A stretch of DNA of 64,000 nucleotides from contig OZ037836.1 in assembly GCA_964035575.1 (NCBI GenBank), forward strand, positions 248,001-312,000, read 5' to 3'. Below the pieces are notes generated by a model. That model saw only the letters and a list, made by a program, of their open reading frames with translations, did no database searches and was not told where the DNA came from. The translations under genes were made by a program, and so were the position numbers. This document shows positions 1-10,940 of the stretch, one piece after another (within the stretch, counting starts at the first letter, position 1; every line of letters starts with the position of its first letter). This stretch comes from Rhynchopus sp. YZ270_cl-10. Taxonomy: Eukaryota > Euglenozoa > Diplonemea > Diplonemida > Diplonemidae.

Positions 1-717
1 TCGCTGTTGTTCAGCATCAGTCCCCTTGCCACCGTCCCTGCTTTTGGCCAAGGTGTGCTATTTGCTCCGGATGCATTGACTCCCACTTCGCGAGACACAC
101 ACGCACGAAGCGTCTCCGTACACACGACACCCGCGCATGTCACTACCTTTGTGCAGTAGCAGAACACAGGCAGGTGGGTGGTAGGGGGTCCACACGACGC
201 AGGTTCAGGGCACAAAGGCCCTGCGCAATTGGAACGTGCTGACCTGGCCAGAAGAGGGAACGGTGGCTTTGGGATGGGGAAATATGCTGTGCTAGTTTCT
301 CAAAAAAGGGGTGGGGGGGAACCCAGGGGGGGATGGGGAAATAAAAGAAGTTGCAGTAAGACAATAAAGCCTTATGTGTCAGGTCGTCGTGCTGTGTGCT
401 ATAAAACGAAACCAAGGCATTAATGTCTGTGTTCTGCAGAAAGGGGTTGGATGGAAAAGGTGTTCTGTGCTTTACAAAAGGGGGAACAAAAAGAAAGGTT
501 GGCAAGATGACACAGCTTCTACGGTGCTGAGTCACCTTGAATAAAACAAACAAACAAAAGAATGTTTTATTCTCGAAATGTTGAACACATGATGTATTCT
601 GATTCTGAAAAAAAGCGCAAAATCGGTGTCGTTTGTTTCATTGTATTTTAAGAATACATTTGAAACGTGTTGCCACGGGTTCTTTCAACGTTTCGCAGTT
701 TTCCTTCGCCCATGTGC
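1..717. repeat. 3' flank of gene A, duplicated at 10941
   Basis: No gene seen. Bases 1 to about 620 are nearly identical to 10941-11537 plus 12656 to about 12690, the 3' flank of gene D. The second copy is split by a transposon with a 6-bp target duplication; here the site (GATGTA, 591-596) is empty. So the 3' flanks of A and D were duplicated along with the genes. Confidence 0.9.
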
Positions 718-3700
718 TCAGGACATAGTATCGTCTTCGACAACAAGCTCCTCAACGTCGTCCATGTCCTTCATCGCTTCTGCGTCAAGCATGTTAGCTT
801 CCATAGTATACACGTCCTCGCCCTGTTTAGCCTTGGCACGTCCCTTGGACACCCACAGCCACGCTCCGCCAACACCCGCAAGCAGCACCAGTGCAGAGCC
901 CACTATGACAGGGATCAGCCACACCAGCGAGCTGCTGCTGCCCGAGTCCGAAGAAGACGCGTCTGCCTCCCCAGCACCGCCATTGTTTGCAGGCACGTAT
1001 GTTACGCCGTCAGGAAGCTGTGTCTCAGGTACGTGTGTTACGCCGTCAGGAAGCTGTGTCTCAGGTACGTGTGTTACGCCGTCAGGAAGCTGTGTCTCAG
1101 GTACGTGTGTTACGCCGTCAGGAAGCTGTGTCTCAGGGGCGAATGTTGTACCAACAGGAAGTTGTGTTTCAGGTAAGTCCGTTGTGTTTTCAGGAAGTTG
1201 TATCTCAGGTACGTCCGTTTTGTCGACAGGAATCTGTGTCTCAGGTACGTCTGTCGTGTTTTCAGAAATTTGTGTCTCAGGAACGTCTGTTGTGTTTTCA
1301 GGAAGCTGTGTCTCAGGTGCGTCTGTTGTACCAACAGGGAGTTGTGTCTCAGGTGCATCTGTCGTGTTGTCAGGAAGTTGTGTCTCAGGTACGTCTGTTG
1401 TGAAGACAGGAAGCTGTGTCTCAGGCACGTCTGTCGTGTAGTGACTGCCACACTGCGCAGGTCCCATGATCCCGTTCACACCCGTCTCAGGAGCCACGCA
1501 GAGGCACACCCAGGTGTTGTCCTGTACCACGTCCGTGTCAATGCACGTCTGCCCCACATCCGTGCACACAGCTGCAATCTCCGGCTTCGCACACTCCCCA
1601 ACAAAGACACACTGCGCCGGCTTCATGACAGCACTTCCAACTGCCTGGATCGCGCATCTGCACATCCAGTCGTCTGTCGACTCTGTTGTTGTGTCAGGGT
1701 CGAAGCACGTCTGCCCGTGGTCGTGGCACAGCTGCATGTGTGCGTACGTCAGACACTCGTTGATCTTGCACACTGCTGCATGGCCAATGGCCGACCCCAG
1801 GGCTGGGGACACGCAGTGGCACTCCCAGTCGTTCAGGCTTGTGTCGCCTGGGTGCAGGTCCACGCACTCCTGTCCCTTGTCTCTGCACGTCTGCAGGTTC
1901 TGTGTGTCGAGACACTCGTCCTGCACACACACTGCACGCTCCTGCAGGCCAGAACCAAGGGCAGGGGAAATGCAGTCGCACCGCCAGTCCCCAAGATCCA
2001 TTCCTGACGGGTCGACACACTGCTGTCCTTCGCAGGCGTAGCCGTGGCCGTCTGCCTTCCTTGCGCACGTCGGGCACGTCGCCAGGCACTCGTCAATCAC
2101 ACAGACAGCAGGCCCCGTAATGCCAGGTGTCTCCTGCACGTAGGGGTCTGTGCAGTGGCACACCCAGTCGCCCGCCAGCTCAGGGTCCTCGTCAACGCAG
2201 TACTGTCCAGCGTCCAGGCAGGTCTGCTTGTTGGCCTCAATCTCGCACTCGTCGTGGCCGCCGAACACTGTTGTGGATGTGTTTGAAAAAAAGTTTCTTG
2301 GGAAACTCCAATGTGCGGAACATTGCCAAATATTTGCACATATAAAATGACCAAGTGAAAGTCATGACAGTGAAGTTCGTTGTGTGTGGATGTAAACAGG
2401 GACACAGACGAAGAAAGTGGAGGGAACGTAAGAAAGTACATGGGCTTTGCACATACCACACGTTGCAGCAGCCATGACCTTCGACCCGCTTCCTGACAGA
2501 CACTGGCACTCCCAGTCGTCCTTCGAACCTGGATCGGTGTTCCTGTCCACGCACTTCTGCCCAACCGACGAGCAAACGGCGATCTGCTGGCACTCGTCAA
2601 GGGCTGTGTGTTGGTGCAAAGGTTGTGGGTGTGTTGTTCGTGTGCTTGAACGCTGGTGTGCGGTAGGAGCAGGTGAGGAGACACATGTCCGCAAAATGAA
2701 ATATTCAAAAAAACAGAAACAAAACAAGACAACATACTGCACTTTGCCGGGCCAAGGACATGGTAGTCTGAAGACGTAGTGCAGTGGCACTCCCAGTCAC
2801 CCTGCGCAAATGGGGAGTGGTTCGGGTCAGAGCAACGCTGGCCAGCGGCAGCACACACGTCGACAAACTCGCTCACAGGTGCGCCTGCAGGGGCAGGTGC
2901 ACGCTCGTTCGCACACGTCTTCTGCTTGCTGATGAGGGCAGTGCAGACAGCACTCTGCTTGTTGAAGGCACTGTCGGCAACAAGGCACCAGTCCCCCTCC
3001 TTTGCCCTGTCCGGGTTGCAGCAGCCTGTGTTGCAGGGCTCGGACAGGCCGGCACCGCTGCCGTCGATGCCAGTGACCATCCAGCCGCACGCACACTCGC
3101 AGCCGTCGTTCGTGTAGCGCTTGAAGTTGTCGCACTTGCGTGCACCTGTCATGGTGACATCAAGGCACTCATCCACAAGGCAGCTGTTGACAGCACGCGC
3201 AACGGTCGCTGTTGTCGACGGGGCCTGGCACATGCACACCCAGTCACCCAGGCTCTGCACAGACAGGTTCGGGTCCTCGCACCTCTGGCCCGCACCCACA
3301 CAGACGTTCATGGCCGATGCGCTCGTGCGCGCACATGTTGCGCAGATGTCCTCACACTCGTCGATCACGCACTGTGCAGGGGCACGCTCCCCCGCAGTCC
3401 CATGGTACGGTGGCATGCACGCACATGTGAAGTCGTCTGACGAGTCACCTGAGATGCAGCGCTGGCCCGCATCCGCACACACATTCAAGTTCGCAGCAAC
3501 CTTGCACGCTCCTATGTACGCGCACGACGCAGGTCCGGCATACCCGACCCCCACCGCAGGTGCCGGGCAGTTGCACGTCCAGTCGCCCAGACTCGCCGGG
3601 GCCGTGTTATGGTCAATGCACAACTGTCCCGCCACCGTGCAGTTCCCGCCGTACACGTTGCACTCGTCCAGCAGACAAGACGCAGGTCCAACCACAGCCT

Positions 3701-4151
3701 TCCCAGACGCAGGCGCAATGCACTGGCACACCCAGTCTCCGCTTTTCTCGACACGCATGTCCGGGTCGACGCACTCCTGGCCCCTCCCCTCACACGTCAC
3801 TCCGTTTAGCAAGCACTCGTCAATCATGCACACCGCCGCGTGCAGAGCAGCTTCGCCCTTCCCGACCTCGCACACACACGACCAGTCGGAAAGGCTGTCC
3901 GGTGACTTGTTGTGGTCCACGCACTTCTGCCCGGCCTGCGTGCATGTGTGCACCGACCCCTTCTGTGCACACGTCCAGCACTCCGTCGTGCACTCGTCCA
4001 CTACACCTGCCGTCCCACAGGCGCTGTTTGCCCAGACACACGTCGAGTCAGCACCGCACAGTGACTCTGTCATGTAGTCTGTACACACAGCGTGGACTGC
4101 CACTGCTGCAGACAGCAGCACAACCTCGCGCATGTACATCGACCTCACCAT
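718..4151 (-). CDS. EGF-like module surface protein A (3 exons)
   Basis: Predicted type I membrane protein of 1036 aa, from exons 2738-4151, 2457-2603 and 718-2267 (3111 nt, in frame throughout). The start chosen is the ATG at 4151 (MVRSMYM), just before a hydrophobic signal peptide (REVVLLSAAVAVHA); the ATGs at 4139 and 4133 are alternatives. About twelve modules follow with the pattern DEC...C...GQ.C.D...DW.C.C..P..G...A.C, six cysteines each, EGF-like. An unrelated cysteine-rich module lies at about residues 325-420. The stalk is twelve 12-residue repeats of the type TTDVPETQLP, several with N-T-T glycosylation sequons. A transmembrane helix (LVWLIPVIVGSALVLLAG) and a 43-residue acidic tail end the protein. 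Both introns are phase 1, so exon 2 encodes exactly one module. A surface adhesin or receptor role is inferred from architecture; no ligand can be named. Confidence 0.8.
1003..1440 (-). repeat. 36-bp tandem repeats encoding the stalk of A
   Basis: Twelve in-frame copies of a 36-bp unit encode 12-residue repeats (consensus TTDVPETQLP plus two variable residues). The three copies nearest the membrane are almost identical (VTHVPETQLPDG), suggesting recent expansion. Confidence 0.9.
2268..2456 (-). other. intron 2 of gene A
   Basis: 189-bp phase 1 intron, starting GTATGTGC and ending TCCACAACAG. It equals intron 2 of gene D in phase and in position relative to the single-module exon. Confidence 0.8.
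2604..2737 (-). other. intron 1 of gene A
   Basis: 134-bp phase 1 intron, starting GTATGTTG and ending CAACACACAG. Splicing joins TGC-A to CC, giving C-T-L-D-E-C, the usual module boundary. Its position matches intron 1 of gene D. Confidence 0.8.
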
Positions 4152-5333
4152 GTTCGTCCACACGACAGCTCCTCTCTGTGTCCACACGTAAGGCCAAGAC
4201 ACCCACCCGGCTTGACGCTCGCTTCCTTTGTCTCTTTCTCGTTCACTCTGGTGATATGGTGTGATCTGTACGTGGAGGTGAGGTGGAGGTGGTGTGGGAT
4301 CTCTTTTGACGTCCTGAGAAATAAAGAGTTGAAAGCGCAAATGCCTTACCGCTGAAGAAAGGGGAAGGGGACGGCAAGTCTGCAGGAGGAGGGACAATAG
4401 GTTAAAGATGGAACTAAGACGCTGACCAAAGCTACGATGTTTGTATTCTGTTCTCTTTTACGCAGGGTTGGGGGAAATGCTGATGAATGACAAACACGAA
4501 GACCAGAACTGAAATCTTAACGTACACTTTCTGTTGATTCTAAAACGGGGGAGGGTAAAAAAGGCGTGAAAGGTAAATTGGGGAAGAGGTTGAAAAGTTG
4601 GAACGCTTCCTCACCCCAGATCACACGCGTGTCACCGAGAGAGCTGCTCTCTCGGTGACACGCTGTGGGAGCAGAGTGGGAGAGAACAGGTTGGTGGTGT
4701 GACGAGGTGTGGCACAGTTTACGGACACTGCGACTGCAGTGCTTCGTGGTCGCGAAGGGTGTACATCCTTGACAGGGCACACACACAGACTCACACTCAC
4801 ACGGGTGCACGCACACAACACACACCTGTATCGTGCATTTGTACAAATGAACGACAAAAGCACTCTGCACAATCTGAACACACACACGTTTCTTCTGAAA
4901 GGAAGGATTCCTGGGAACAGATATTTGATTAACATCCTGTTGTTTGGGAAACATTTGGTCCGATTTAAGCACCAAAACTATGTCAAATATTTACGTTTTC
5001 ACACGTGTTCATTCTAAAAAAGGAGAGGTAAAAAATTGTGAAACGCAAAATAGGCGACTGTCCATAGGCCCTTTGGGAATGGGGATTGAACGTTTCTTCA
5101 CCAGTTTACAATAATATGACTGTAAACTTACTCTAGGTGCACCATAACAATAGTCCAGCTGCTTGACTTTCTCCCAAAAAGTCCAACACTATTACGGTCC
5201 ATATTAGTATTATGTACGAGGAAACACTTCAAAACCAAGCTAGGCATGGTTTAATTGACCCCCCCAGTGGGCCCCCCCCACCCCAAGTTGTGCCCCCGCC
5301 AACCCCCCCAACCCCGCCAATTTCCCGAGAAAA
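4152..5333. other. intergenic A-B; upstream region shared with B
   Basis: No gene seen. 4257-4950 matches 8395-8950 upstream of gene B, including a GTACGTGGAGGTG-rich segment, a CA-rich stretch and a segment around TGTATCGTGCATTTG. This is the best candidate for a conserved promoter, 5' UTR or trans-splice acceptor region of the family (inference). The A copy has a perfect 37-bp hairpin (4627-4663) that the B copy lacks. C-rich runs at 5260-5320 adjoin the 3' end of B. Confidence 0.7.
4627..4663. repeat. perfect 37-bp inverted repeat
   Basis: Two 18-bp arms around a single T; the left arm begins GCGTGTCACCGAGAG. It lies about 475 bp upstream of gene A. The homologous stretch upstream of B keeps only the right arm. 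Possible cruciform or RNA hairpin. Confidence 0.9.
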
Positions 5334-8315
5334 TCACAGCAGCGCATGCTCGTCCTCTTCCGCTGCCTGCAACTCCTTGTCTCCTCCAAAATCATAGAGT
5401 GCCGTGTCATCGAAGGTCATTGGAATTTCAGGTGCGCGCACTTCAGCAAACTTGCTGGACTCGCTCACATGGTGTCTGTACCACAGGCCGCCCCCAACAG
5501 CCGCACACAAACACAGCACACCACCCACAACACCCACAATCAGACCAACGGCAGACCCACCCCCGTCGCTCTCGGCGTCCAACTCCTCCCCAGCACCGGC
5601 AGCGCTACCAGACATCGACCCTGCAGGTGGCGACGTGTCCGGCACTGTCGTTGGTTGCGCTGTCGGGGCAGCTGTGTCGCCTGAAGTGTTGGCGGCACCT
5701 ACGGCAGGTCTGTCAGTATCGTTGAGCATTGCATCACCTGGCGTGGCGGTCAGCACTGCTGATGGTACTGCTGTGAATGGCACCTGTGTGTCAGGTGAGA
5801 GTGTCTTACCAGGAGGAAGTTGTGTCTCAGGTGCGTCTGTTGTGTTGTCAGGAAGCTGTGACTCAGGTGCGCGTGTTGTTCCAACAGGAAGCTGTGTTTC
5901 AGGTAAGTCCGTTGTGCCAACAGGAAGTTGCGTAGGTGAGTCTGTTGTGTAGACAGGAAGCTGTGTCTCAGGCACGTCTGTCGTGTAGTGACTGCCACAC
6001 TGCGCAGGTCCCATGATCCCGTTCACACCCGTCTCAGGAGCCACGCAGAGGCACACCCAGGTGTTGTCCTGTACCACGTCCGTGTCAATGCACGTCTGCC
6101 CCACATCCGTGCACACAGCTGCAATCTCCGGCTTCGCACACTCCCCAACAAAGACACACTGCGCCGGCTTCATGACAGCACTTCCAACTGCATGTATCGC
6201 GCATCTGCACATCCAGTCGTCTCTCGATTCTGCTGTTGTGTCAGGGTCGAAGCACGTCTGCCCGTGGTCGTGGCACAGTTGCATGTGTGCGTACGTCAGA
6301 CACTCGTTGATCTTGCACACTGCTGCATGGCCAATGGCCGACCCCAGGGATGGGGACACGCAGTGGCACTCCCAGTCGTTCAGGCTTGTGTCGCCTGGGT
6401 GCAGGTCCACGCACTCCTGTCCCTTGTCTCTGCACGTCTGCAGGTTCTGTATGTCGAGACACTCGTCCTGCGCGTCGATCACGCACTGTGCAGGGGCACG
6501 CTCCCCCGCAGTCCCATGGTACGGTGGCATGCACGCACATGTGAAGTCGTCTGCCGAGTCACCTGAGATGCAGCGCTGGCCCGCATCCGCACACACATTA
6601 AAGTTCATAGCAACCTTGCACGCTCCTATGTACGTGCACGACGCAGGTCCGCCATAACTGACCCCCACCGCAGGTGCCGGGCAGTTGCACGTCCAGTCGC
6701 CCAGACTCGCCGGGGCCGTGTTATGGTCAATGCACAACTGTCCCGCCACCGTGCACTTCCCGCCGTACACGTTGCACTCGTCCAGCAGACAAGACGCAGG
6801 TCCAACCACAGCCTTCCCAGACGCAGGCGCAATGCACTGGCACACCCAGTCTCCGCTTTTCTCGACACGCATGTCCGGGTCGACGCACTCTTGGCCCATC
6901 CCCTCACACGTCACTCCGTTCAGCAAGCACTCGTCAAAGCTGCAGTCTGCAGCCCCGAGCATCTTGCTCCCCGTCGAGGGTGCGTAGCACGTACACATCC
7001 AGTCCCCAAGTGAGTCCTCGGCCGTGTTCTTATCTGTGCACGTCTGCTCCGCAGCTGTGCACACCTTTGCCTTCGGGTCTGTGTCACACTCGTTCACAGT
7101 GCACACCGCCACTGCCGCCACCGCCGACGCGTCTGACACAGCACACTTGCAGCGCCAGTCCCGCGTCCCGGTCACAGGGTTCGTGCTCCCCTCCGTACAC
7201 GTCTGACCCGCCTTTGTGCACACGTTCCCGGCACCGTGGTCAGCACACGTCGCACACATCGCCGTGCACTCGTCGAGGATGCACACTGTTGCCGCCCCAA
7301 CCTTCGTAAGCCCTGTCTGTGGCGCAATGCACGCACACGAGCCGGCGTCCTGAATGTTTGCCGCAGGGATGCACGCCTGTCCCTGCGACGTGCACATGTC
7401 CCCGTGCTGCACGCACCACGAGACCGGCGCCACACACGTTGCAGCCTGCCCTGTCGCTACGTTCGGAACATCACCCTTCGCGCACGAGCACGTCCAGTCC
7501 CCAGTGCTGCGTGTGTCCGTGTTCGGGTCCTGGCACGTCTGTCCTGCCGACGTGCACACCACAGCCACGTCCGACTCCAGGCATTCGTCGCGCACGCACG
7601 TCGCCAGCTTCCCCGTCCCCCGCCCGATGGTCGGTGGCGGGCACACGCACTCCCAGTCGTCCAGGCCCCCTATGACTGCCTTGTTCGGGTCGTTGCACGT
7701 CTGCGCAGACGCATCGCACAGCTTTGCCAGGCGCCCGTTGTTCATCTTGCACTCGTCCAGCGTGCACACGGCCACAGACGCCACAGACTCCCCAACTGCG
7801 TCCCCAACACACTTGCACATCCAGTCCTCAAGGTTTGCAGGCGACGTCGACGACTCCACGCAGTGCTGCCCGGCCACATCGCACAGGTTCCCGAGCCCCT
7901 TGTCCGCACACGTCGGGCACTGCGCTGTGCACTCGTCGAGGATACACACCGCGGGCTGGTTGTCGCCAGGGGTGCCGACAGCAGGGGCCAGGCAGGCGCA
8001 CTGGAAAAGGCCGTCAAGCGGAGTGGATTCGATGCAGCTTTGCCCGGCTCCGTTGCAGATGTCCCCGTTGGTTTCGCAGTCGCCAGGAGGGTACTTGCAC
8101 ACAGCAGGCTGCATGGTCGTGGGTGCGCCTGTGGCAGGGGGGACGCAGAGGCACAGCCATGTGTTAAGTATGTCGACGTCGCGGTCACTGCATATTTGGG
8201 CTGCGTCCGTGCAGATGTAGCCGTGCACCAGACACTCATCCTCATCAGCACCCTGTACGCACACAGCAGCCGCAGCCAGGGTCACGACAAGGAGTGTTAG
8301 CCCTTTTTGAGTCAT
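5334..8315 (-). CDS. EGF-like module surface protein B (intronless, mosaic)
   Basis: 993-aa type I membrane protein in one uninterrupted exon. The signal peptide (MTQKGLTLLVVTLAAAAVCVQG) is nearly identical to that of D. About 14 six-cysteine EGF-like modules follow, then a short TTDxPETQLP stalk, a Ser/Thr/Pro/Ala linker, a transmembrane helix (VGLIVGVVGGVLCLCAAVGGG) and a tail ending EDEHALL, an acidic dileucine signal. The tail differs from that of A and D. The DNA is a patchwork: 5975-6465 is nearly identical to A 1440-1930, 6482-6940 to A 3395-3830, and 7925-8135 and 8240-8300 to D. The segment that holds introns and the special Cys-rich module in A and D is missing, and the join lies at about 6470. 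Surface or endocytic receptor role inferred. Confidence 0.82.
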   Translation of the reverse strand: MTQKGLTLLVVTLAAAAVCVQGADEDECLVHGYICTDAAQICSDRDVDILNTWLCLCVPPATGAPTTMQPAVCKYPPGDCETNGDICNGAGQSCIESTPLDGLFQCACLAPAVGTPGDNQPAVCILDECTAQCPTCADKGLGNLCDVAGQHCVESSTSPANLEDWMCKCVGDAVGESVASVAVCTLDECKMNNGRLAKLCDASAQTCNDPNKAVIGGLDDWECVCPPPTIGRGTGKLATCVRDECLESDVAVVCTSAGQTCQDPNTDTRSTGDWTCSCAKGDVPNVATGQAATCVAPVSWCVQHGDMCTSQGQACIPAANIQDAGSCACIAPQTGLTKVGAATVCILDECTAMCATCADHGAGNVCTKAGQTCTEGSTNPVTGTRDWRCKCAVSDASAVAAVAVCTVNECDTDPKAKVCTAAEQTCTDKNTAEDSLGDWMCTCYAPSTGSKMLGAADCSFDECLLNGVTCEGMGQECVDPDMRVEKSGDWVCQCIAPASGKAVVGPASCLLDECNVYGGKCTVAGQLCIDHNTAPASLGDWTCNCPAPAVGVSYGGPASCTYIGACKVAMNFNVCADAGQRCISGDSADDFTCACMPPYHGTAGERAPAQCVIDAQDECLDIQNLQTCRDKGQECVDLHPGDTSLNDWECHCVSPSLGSAIGHAAVCKINECLTYAHMQLCHDHGQTCFDPDTTAESRDDWMCRCAIHAVGSAVMKPAQCVFVGECAKPEIAAVCTDVGQTCIDTDVVQDNTWVCLCVAPETGVNGIMGPAQCGSHYTTDVPETQLPVYTTDSPTQLPVGTTDLPETQLPVGTTRAPESQLPDNTTDAPETQLPPGKTLSPDTQVPFTAVPSAVLTATPGDAMLNDTDRPAVGAANTSGDTAAPTAQPTTVPDTSPPAGSMSGSAAGAGEELDAESDGGGSAVGLIVGVVGGVLCLCAAVGGGLWYRHHVSESSKFAEVRAPEIPMTFDDTALYDFGGDKELQAAEEDEHALL

Positions 8316-9426
8316 TTTTTAAACTATAAAAAATGCACCCCTGAGCCTTCGAGGCCCGTAAGGTCCCCCCTTCTTTATTTGTTGTTTGTTGATCGCATCT
8401 GTACGTGGAGGTGGAGGTGGAGGTGGTGTGGGATCTCTTTTGACGTCCTGAGAAATAAAGAGCTGAAAGCGCAAATGCCTCACCGCTGAAGAAAGGGGAA
8501 GGGGACGGCAAGTCTGCAGGAGGAGGGACAATAGGTTAAAGATGGAACTAAGACGCTGACCAAAGCTACGATGTTTGTATTTTGTTCTCTTTTACGCAGG
8601 GTTGCGGGAAATGCTGATGGATGATAAACACGAAGACCAGAACTGAAAAAGAAAACAAACAACACAAGAGACCAGAGAGCTGCTCTCTCGGTGACACGCT
8701 GTGGGAGCAGAGTGGGAGAGAACAGGTTGGTGGTGTGACGAGGTGTGGCACAGTTTACGGACACTGCGATTGCAGTGCTTCGTGGTCGCGAAGGGTGTGC
8801 ATCCTTAGTATACGGTCACAAGGGAGTATAAGGGCACACACACACACTCACACGGGTGCACGCACACAACACACACCTGTATCGTGCATTTGTACAAATG
8901 AACAACAAAAGCTCTCTGCACAATCTGAACATACACGTTTCTTCGTAAAAAGGAAGCCACTATAAAATGGAACAGGAGGGTGAAATAAAAGAGTGGTTGA
9001 AACGCTGCTAAAACGAAGCATAATAACTCACATTGTCTTTCCTTACTTCAAAAACTGAGAGAAAAATTGTGGGTTTTTCAAAAAAGCTGAACGGAGAGTT
9101 AAAAAAGGAGAACACCAGCAAAAAACGTTGTGTGAAAACGTTTTTTCCTGTCAAGTGTTTTTGTGTGTTGGCGGAGAAGAAAACAGTTTCCGATAAAAGG
9201 CTCCTGCGTCGGTTTTCTATTTCACAATACTTAGTTCGTCATTTTCTCGTCTTTTTTATTTTGGGAAAAAGTAGACAAAACACTACAGGTGTCAATAGCT
9301 TTGCGTTCCCACTATTTTATGTTTGTTCTTTATAACCTGTTATGCACCTTCCGTAACTATTAACTTTGGGGGGAAAGAAACATACTCTGCTTTCTTTTTC
9401 GTGTGAAACAATAGCTTATAATTACC
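8316..9426. other. upstream region of gene B
   Basis: No convincing gene. 8395-8950 duplicates the region upstream of gene A. The remainder (8950-9426) is AT-rich. A 100-codon plus-strand frame at 9033-9335 overlaps a segment similar to 37960-38000, so it is probably repeat-derived. Confidence 0.6.
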
Positions 9427-9561
9427 GTTAAATTATATCCCCACAATTTAACGCAGTGAGTTGTGGGTCACGAGTGTACTAATCCCACGAGCGCAGCGAG
9501 TGGGATTCGTGAACGAGTGACCCACAACTCACTAAGTTAAATTGCCGGGATATAATTTAAC
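9427..9561. repeat. 135-bp near-perfect palindrome
   Basis: Left arm 9427-9473 begins GTTAAATTATATCCC; the right arm ends GGGATATAATTTAAC at 9561. The centre holds a second hairpin, AATCCCAC to GTGGGATT, around GAGCGCAGCGA. It looks like a foldback element or cruciform. No ORF. Confidence 0.9.
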
Positions 9562-9578
9562 AATAATTAGTAGTTTTC

Positions 9579-10359
9579 ATTAACGTGCAATTATAAACGA
9601 GTCACAAAATCCTATTACAGCCGTAAAATCTGAAATCCTCTATGAACAACCTGTGTGGTGGCGGCAGGTACGTACACAGGTACACAAGTAAGTCGTGAAA
9701 GGGCAACCACAGCCAACCCGCCAGTCACTGAAAAGTGACCAGGCAGTCCACTTGACAAACACAAAAGTGTCCAGTCACGTGACATTCATGCACTGAGGAG
9801 ATAATGATCAACAATTTACAAGAAAGCATTACTTAACCTACTGCTGGAAATTGCCAGGTACGTAACACACAAAGTGTGCCCCCGCTCGGGAATCTCGAAT
9901 TACAGCGACCAAAAGGCCTCATTCGCTAGTCATCGTATAACCCTTCGCCAGGTGAAAGGCCCATGACCCTCGCGGAGAAATTAAATGTTGTAATGCTTTC
10001 AAGTACAAACTGCGACCACTGTCTTACCCTCCTCAATGCATGGTGGAAGATGTCTTTGACAAATTTGCGATCACTTTTTGGGCTATTTTGCCCAAAATAA
10101 CCCCGTGACTCACTTTTGCCTCACTTGTCCCAAAATGGCCCAAAATACCCTATTTTTTGTGATTTTTCTGTGTGGATTCTCCTGTTTCTTTGAGCGTGTA
10201 ATTATAATTTTACAATTTCACGGTCACTTTTTACACGCATTTTTACAGGTAAACATAGTTTCACGGTAAAAATAACTTCACGGTAACCGTTAAATTGTGG
10301 TTTTCGAATTTCACGGCTTGTAATAGGATTTTGTGAAGAGTTTATAATTGCACGTTAAT
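9579..10359. mobile_element. MITE-like element with TTAA-type ends
   Basis: Inverted termini of about 45 bp: left ATTAACGTGCAATTATAAAC at 9579, right GTTTATAATTGCACGTTAAT ending 10359, both followed inward by TCACAAAATCCTATTACA with a few mismatches. TTAA at both ends fits a piggyBac- or Kolobok-type target. 781 bp, no coding potential seen. Confidence 0.7.
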
Positions 10360-10940
10360 AAAATATTATTTAGTTAGAACATAACATTGTTGTTTGTTTT
10401 GGTTTTGATTTGGAAACGTGATTATTAGTGCCCGAGCTCCACGAGAGCGCACATGTATGTACATATCTCTGAAGAGGGGTATCGTGTCACCAACAAAGTC
10501 GCACGAAGGACCAAGGGGACGGGGAAAGTCGGGAAAATGGGATAGCTTCGCTTTAAGCGTTGAGCGTCGAAATCATACACAGCCACACCCCGCTGCAGTT
10601 AGGAGTGGGATTGTACTACCGCAGGACCTATGGGAAATGACAAGGGGGTATGGGTAGTTACATGACAAGACTAAATAATGACTAGACCCCTGTCAAATGA
10701 CAATGTGCACCCCTGTACTAACCGCCAAAGCCCAAAGTGGGGGGGGGGAAAGTGTACAGACGCGTGTGGAAGAAAAAAGAAGACCTTGAATGTTGTTGGC
10801 TGAAAATCAAACCCTTCCCACAGCGCTATGTTCGGCCTAAGAGAAAATGTTATGTAGGCAAAATCACTGTACACCATGGACTGCAGTACTGGCCTCGGGT
10901 CTCGAAGCCTGTTGCATACTATTCTTATGGATGCGTTCTT
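10360..10940. other. intergenic, no gene seen
   Basis: About 580 bp between the MITE and the duplicated 3' flank of gene D. Only short frames on both strands and a G-run at 10740; nothing recognised. Confidence 0.4.

Noticed and set aside
2097-2737. Read-through of the gene A introns as protein
   Set aside because: The read-through is unlike the modules, whereas GT-AG splicing restores C-x-x-D-E-C exactly and keeps the frame across both introns.
9033-9335. 100-codon plus-strand frame
   Set aside because: Overlaps a segment repeated near 37960 without conserved reading; likely chance.
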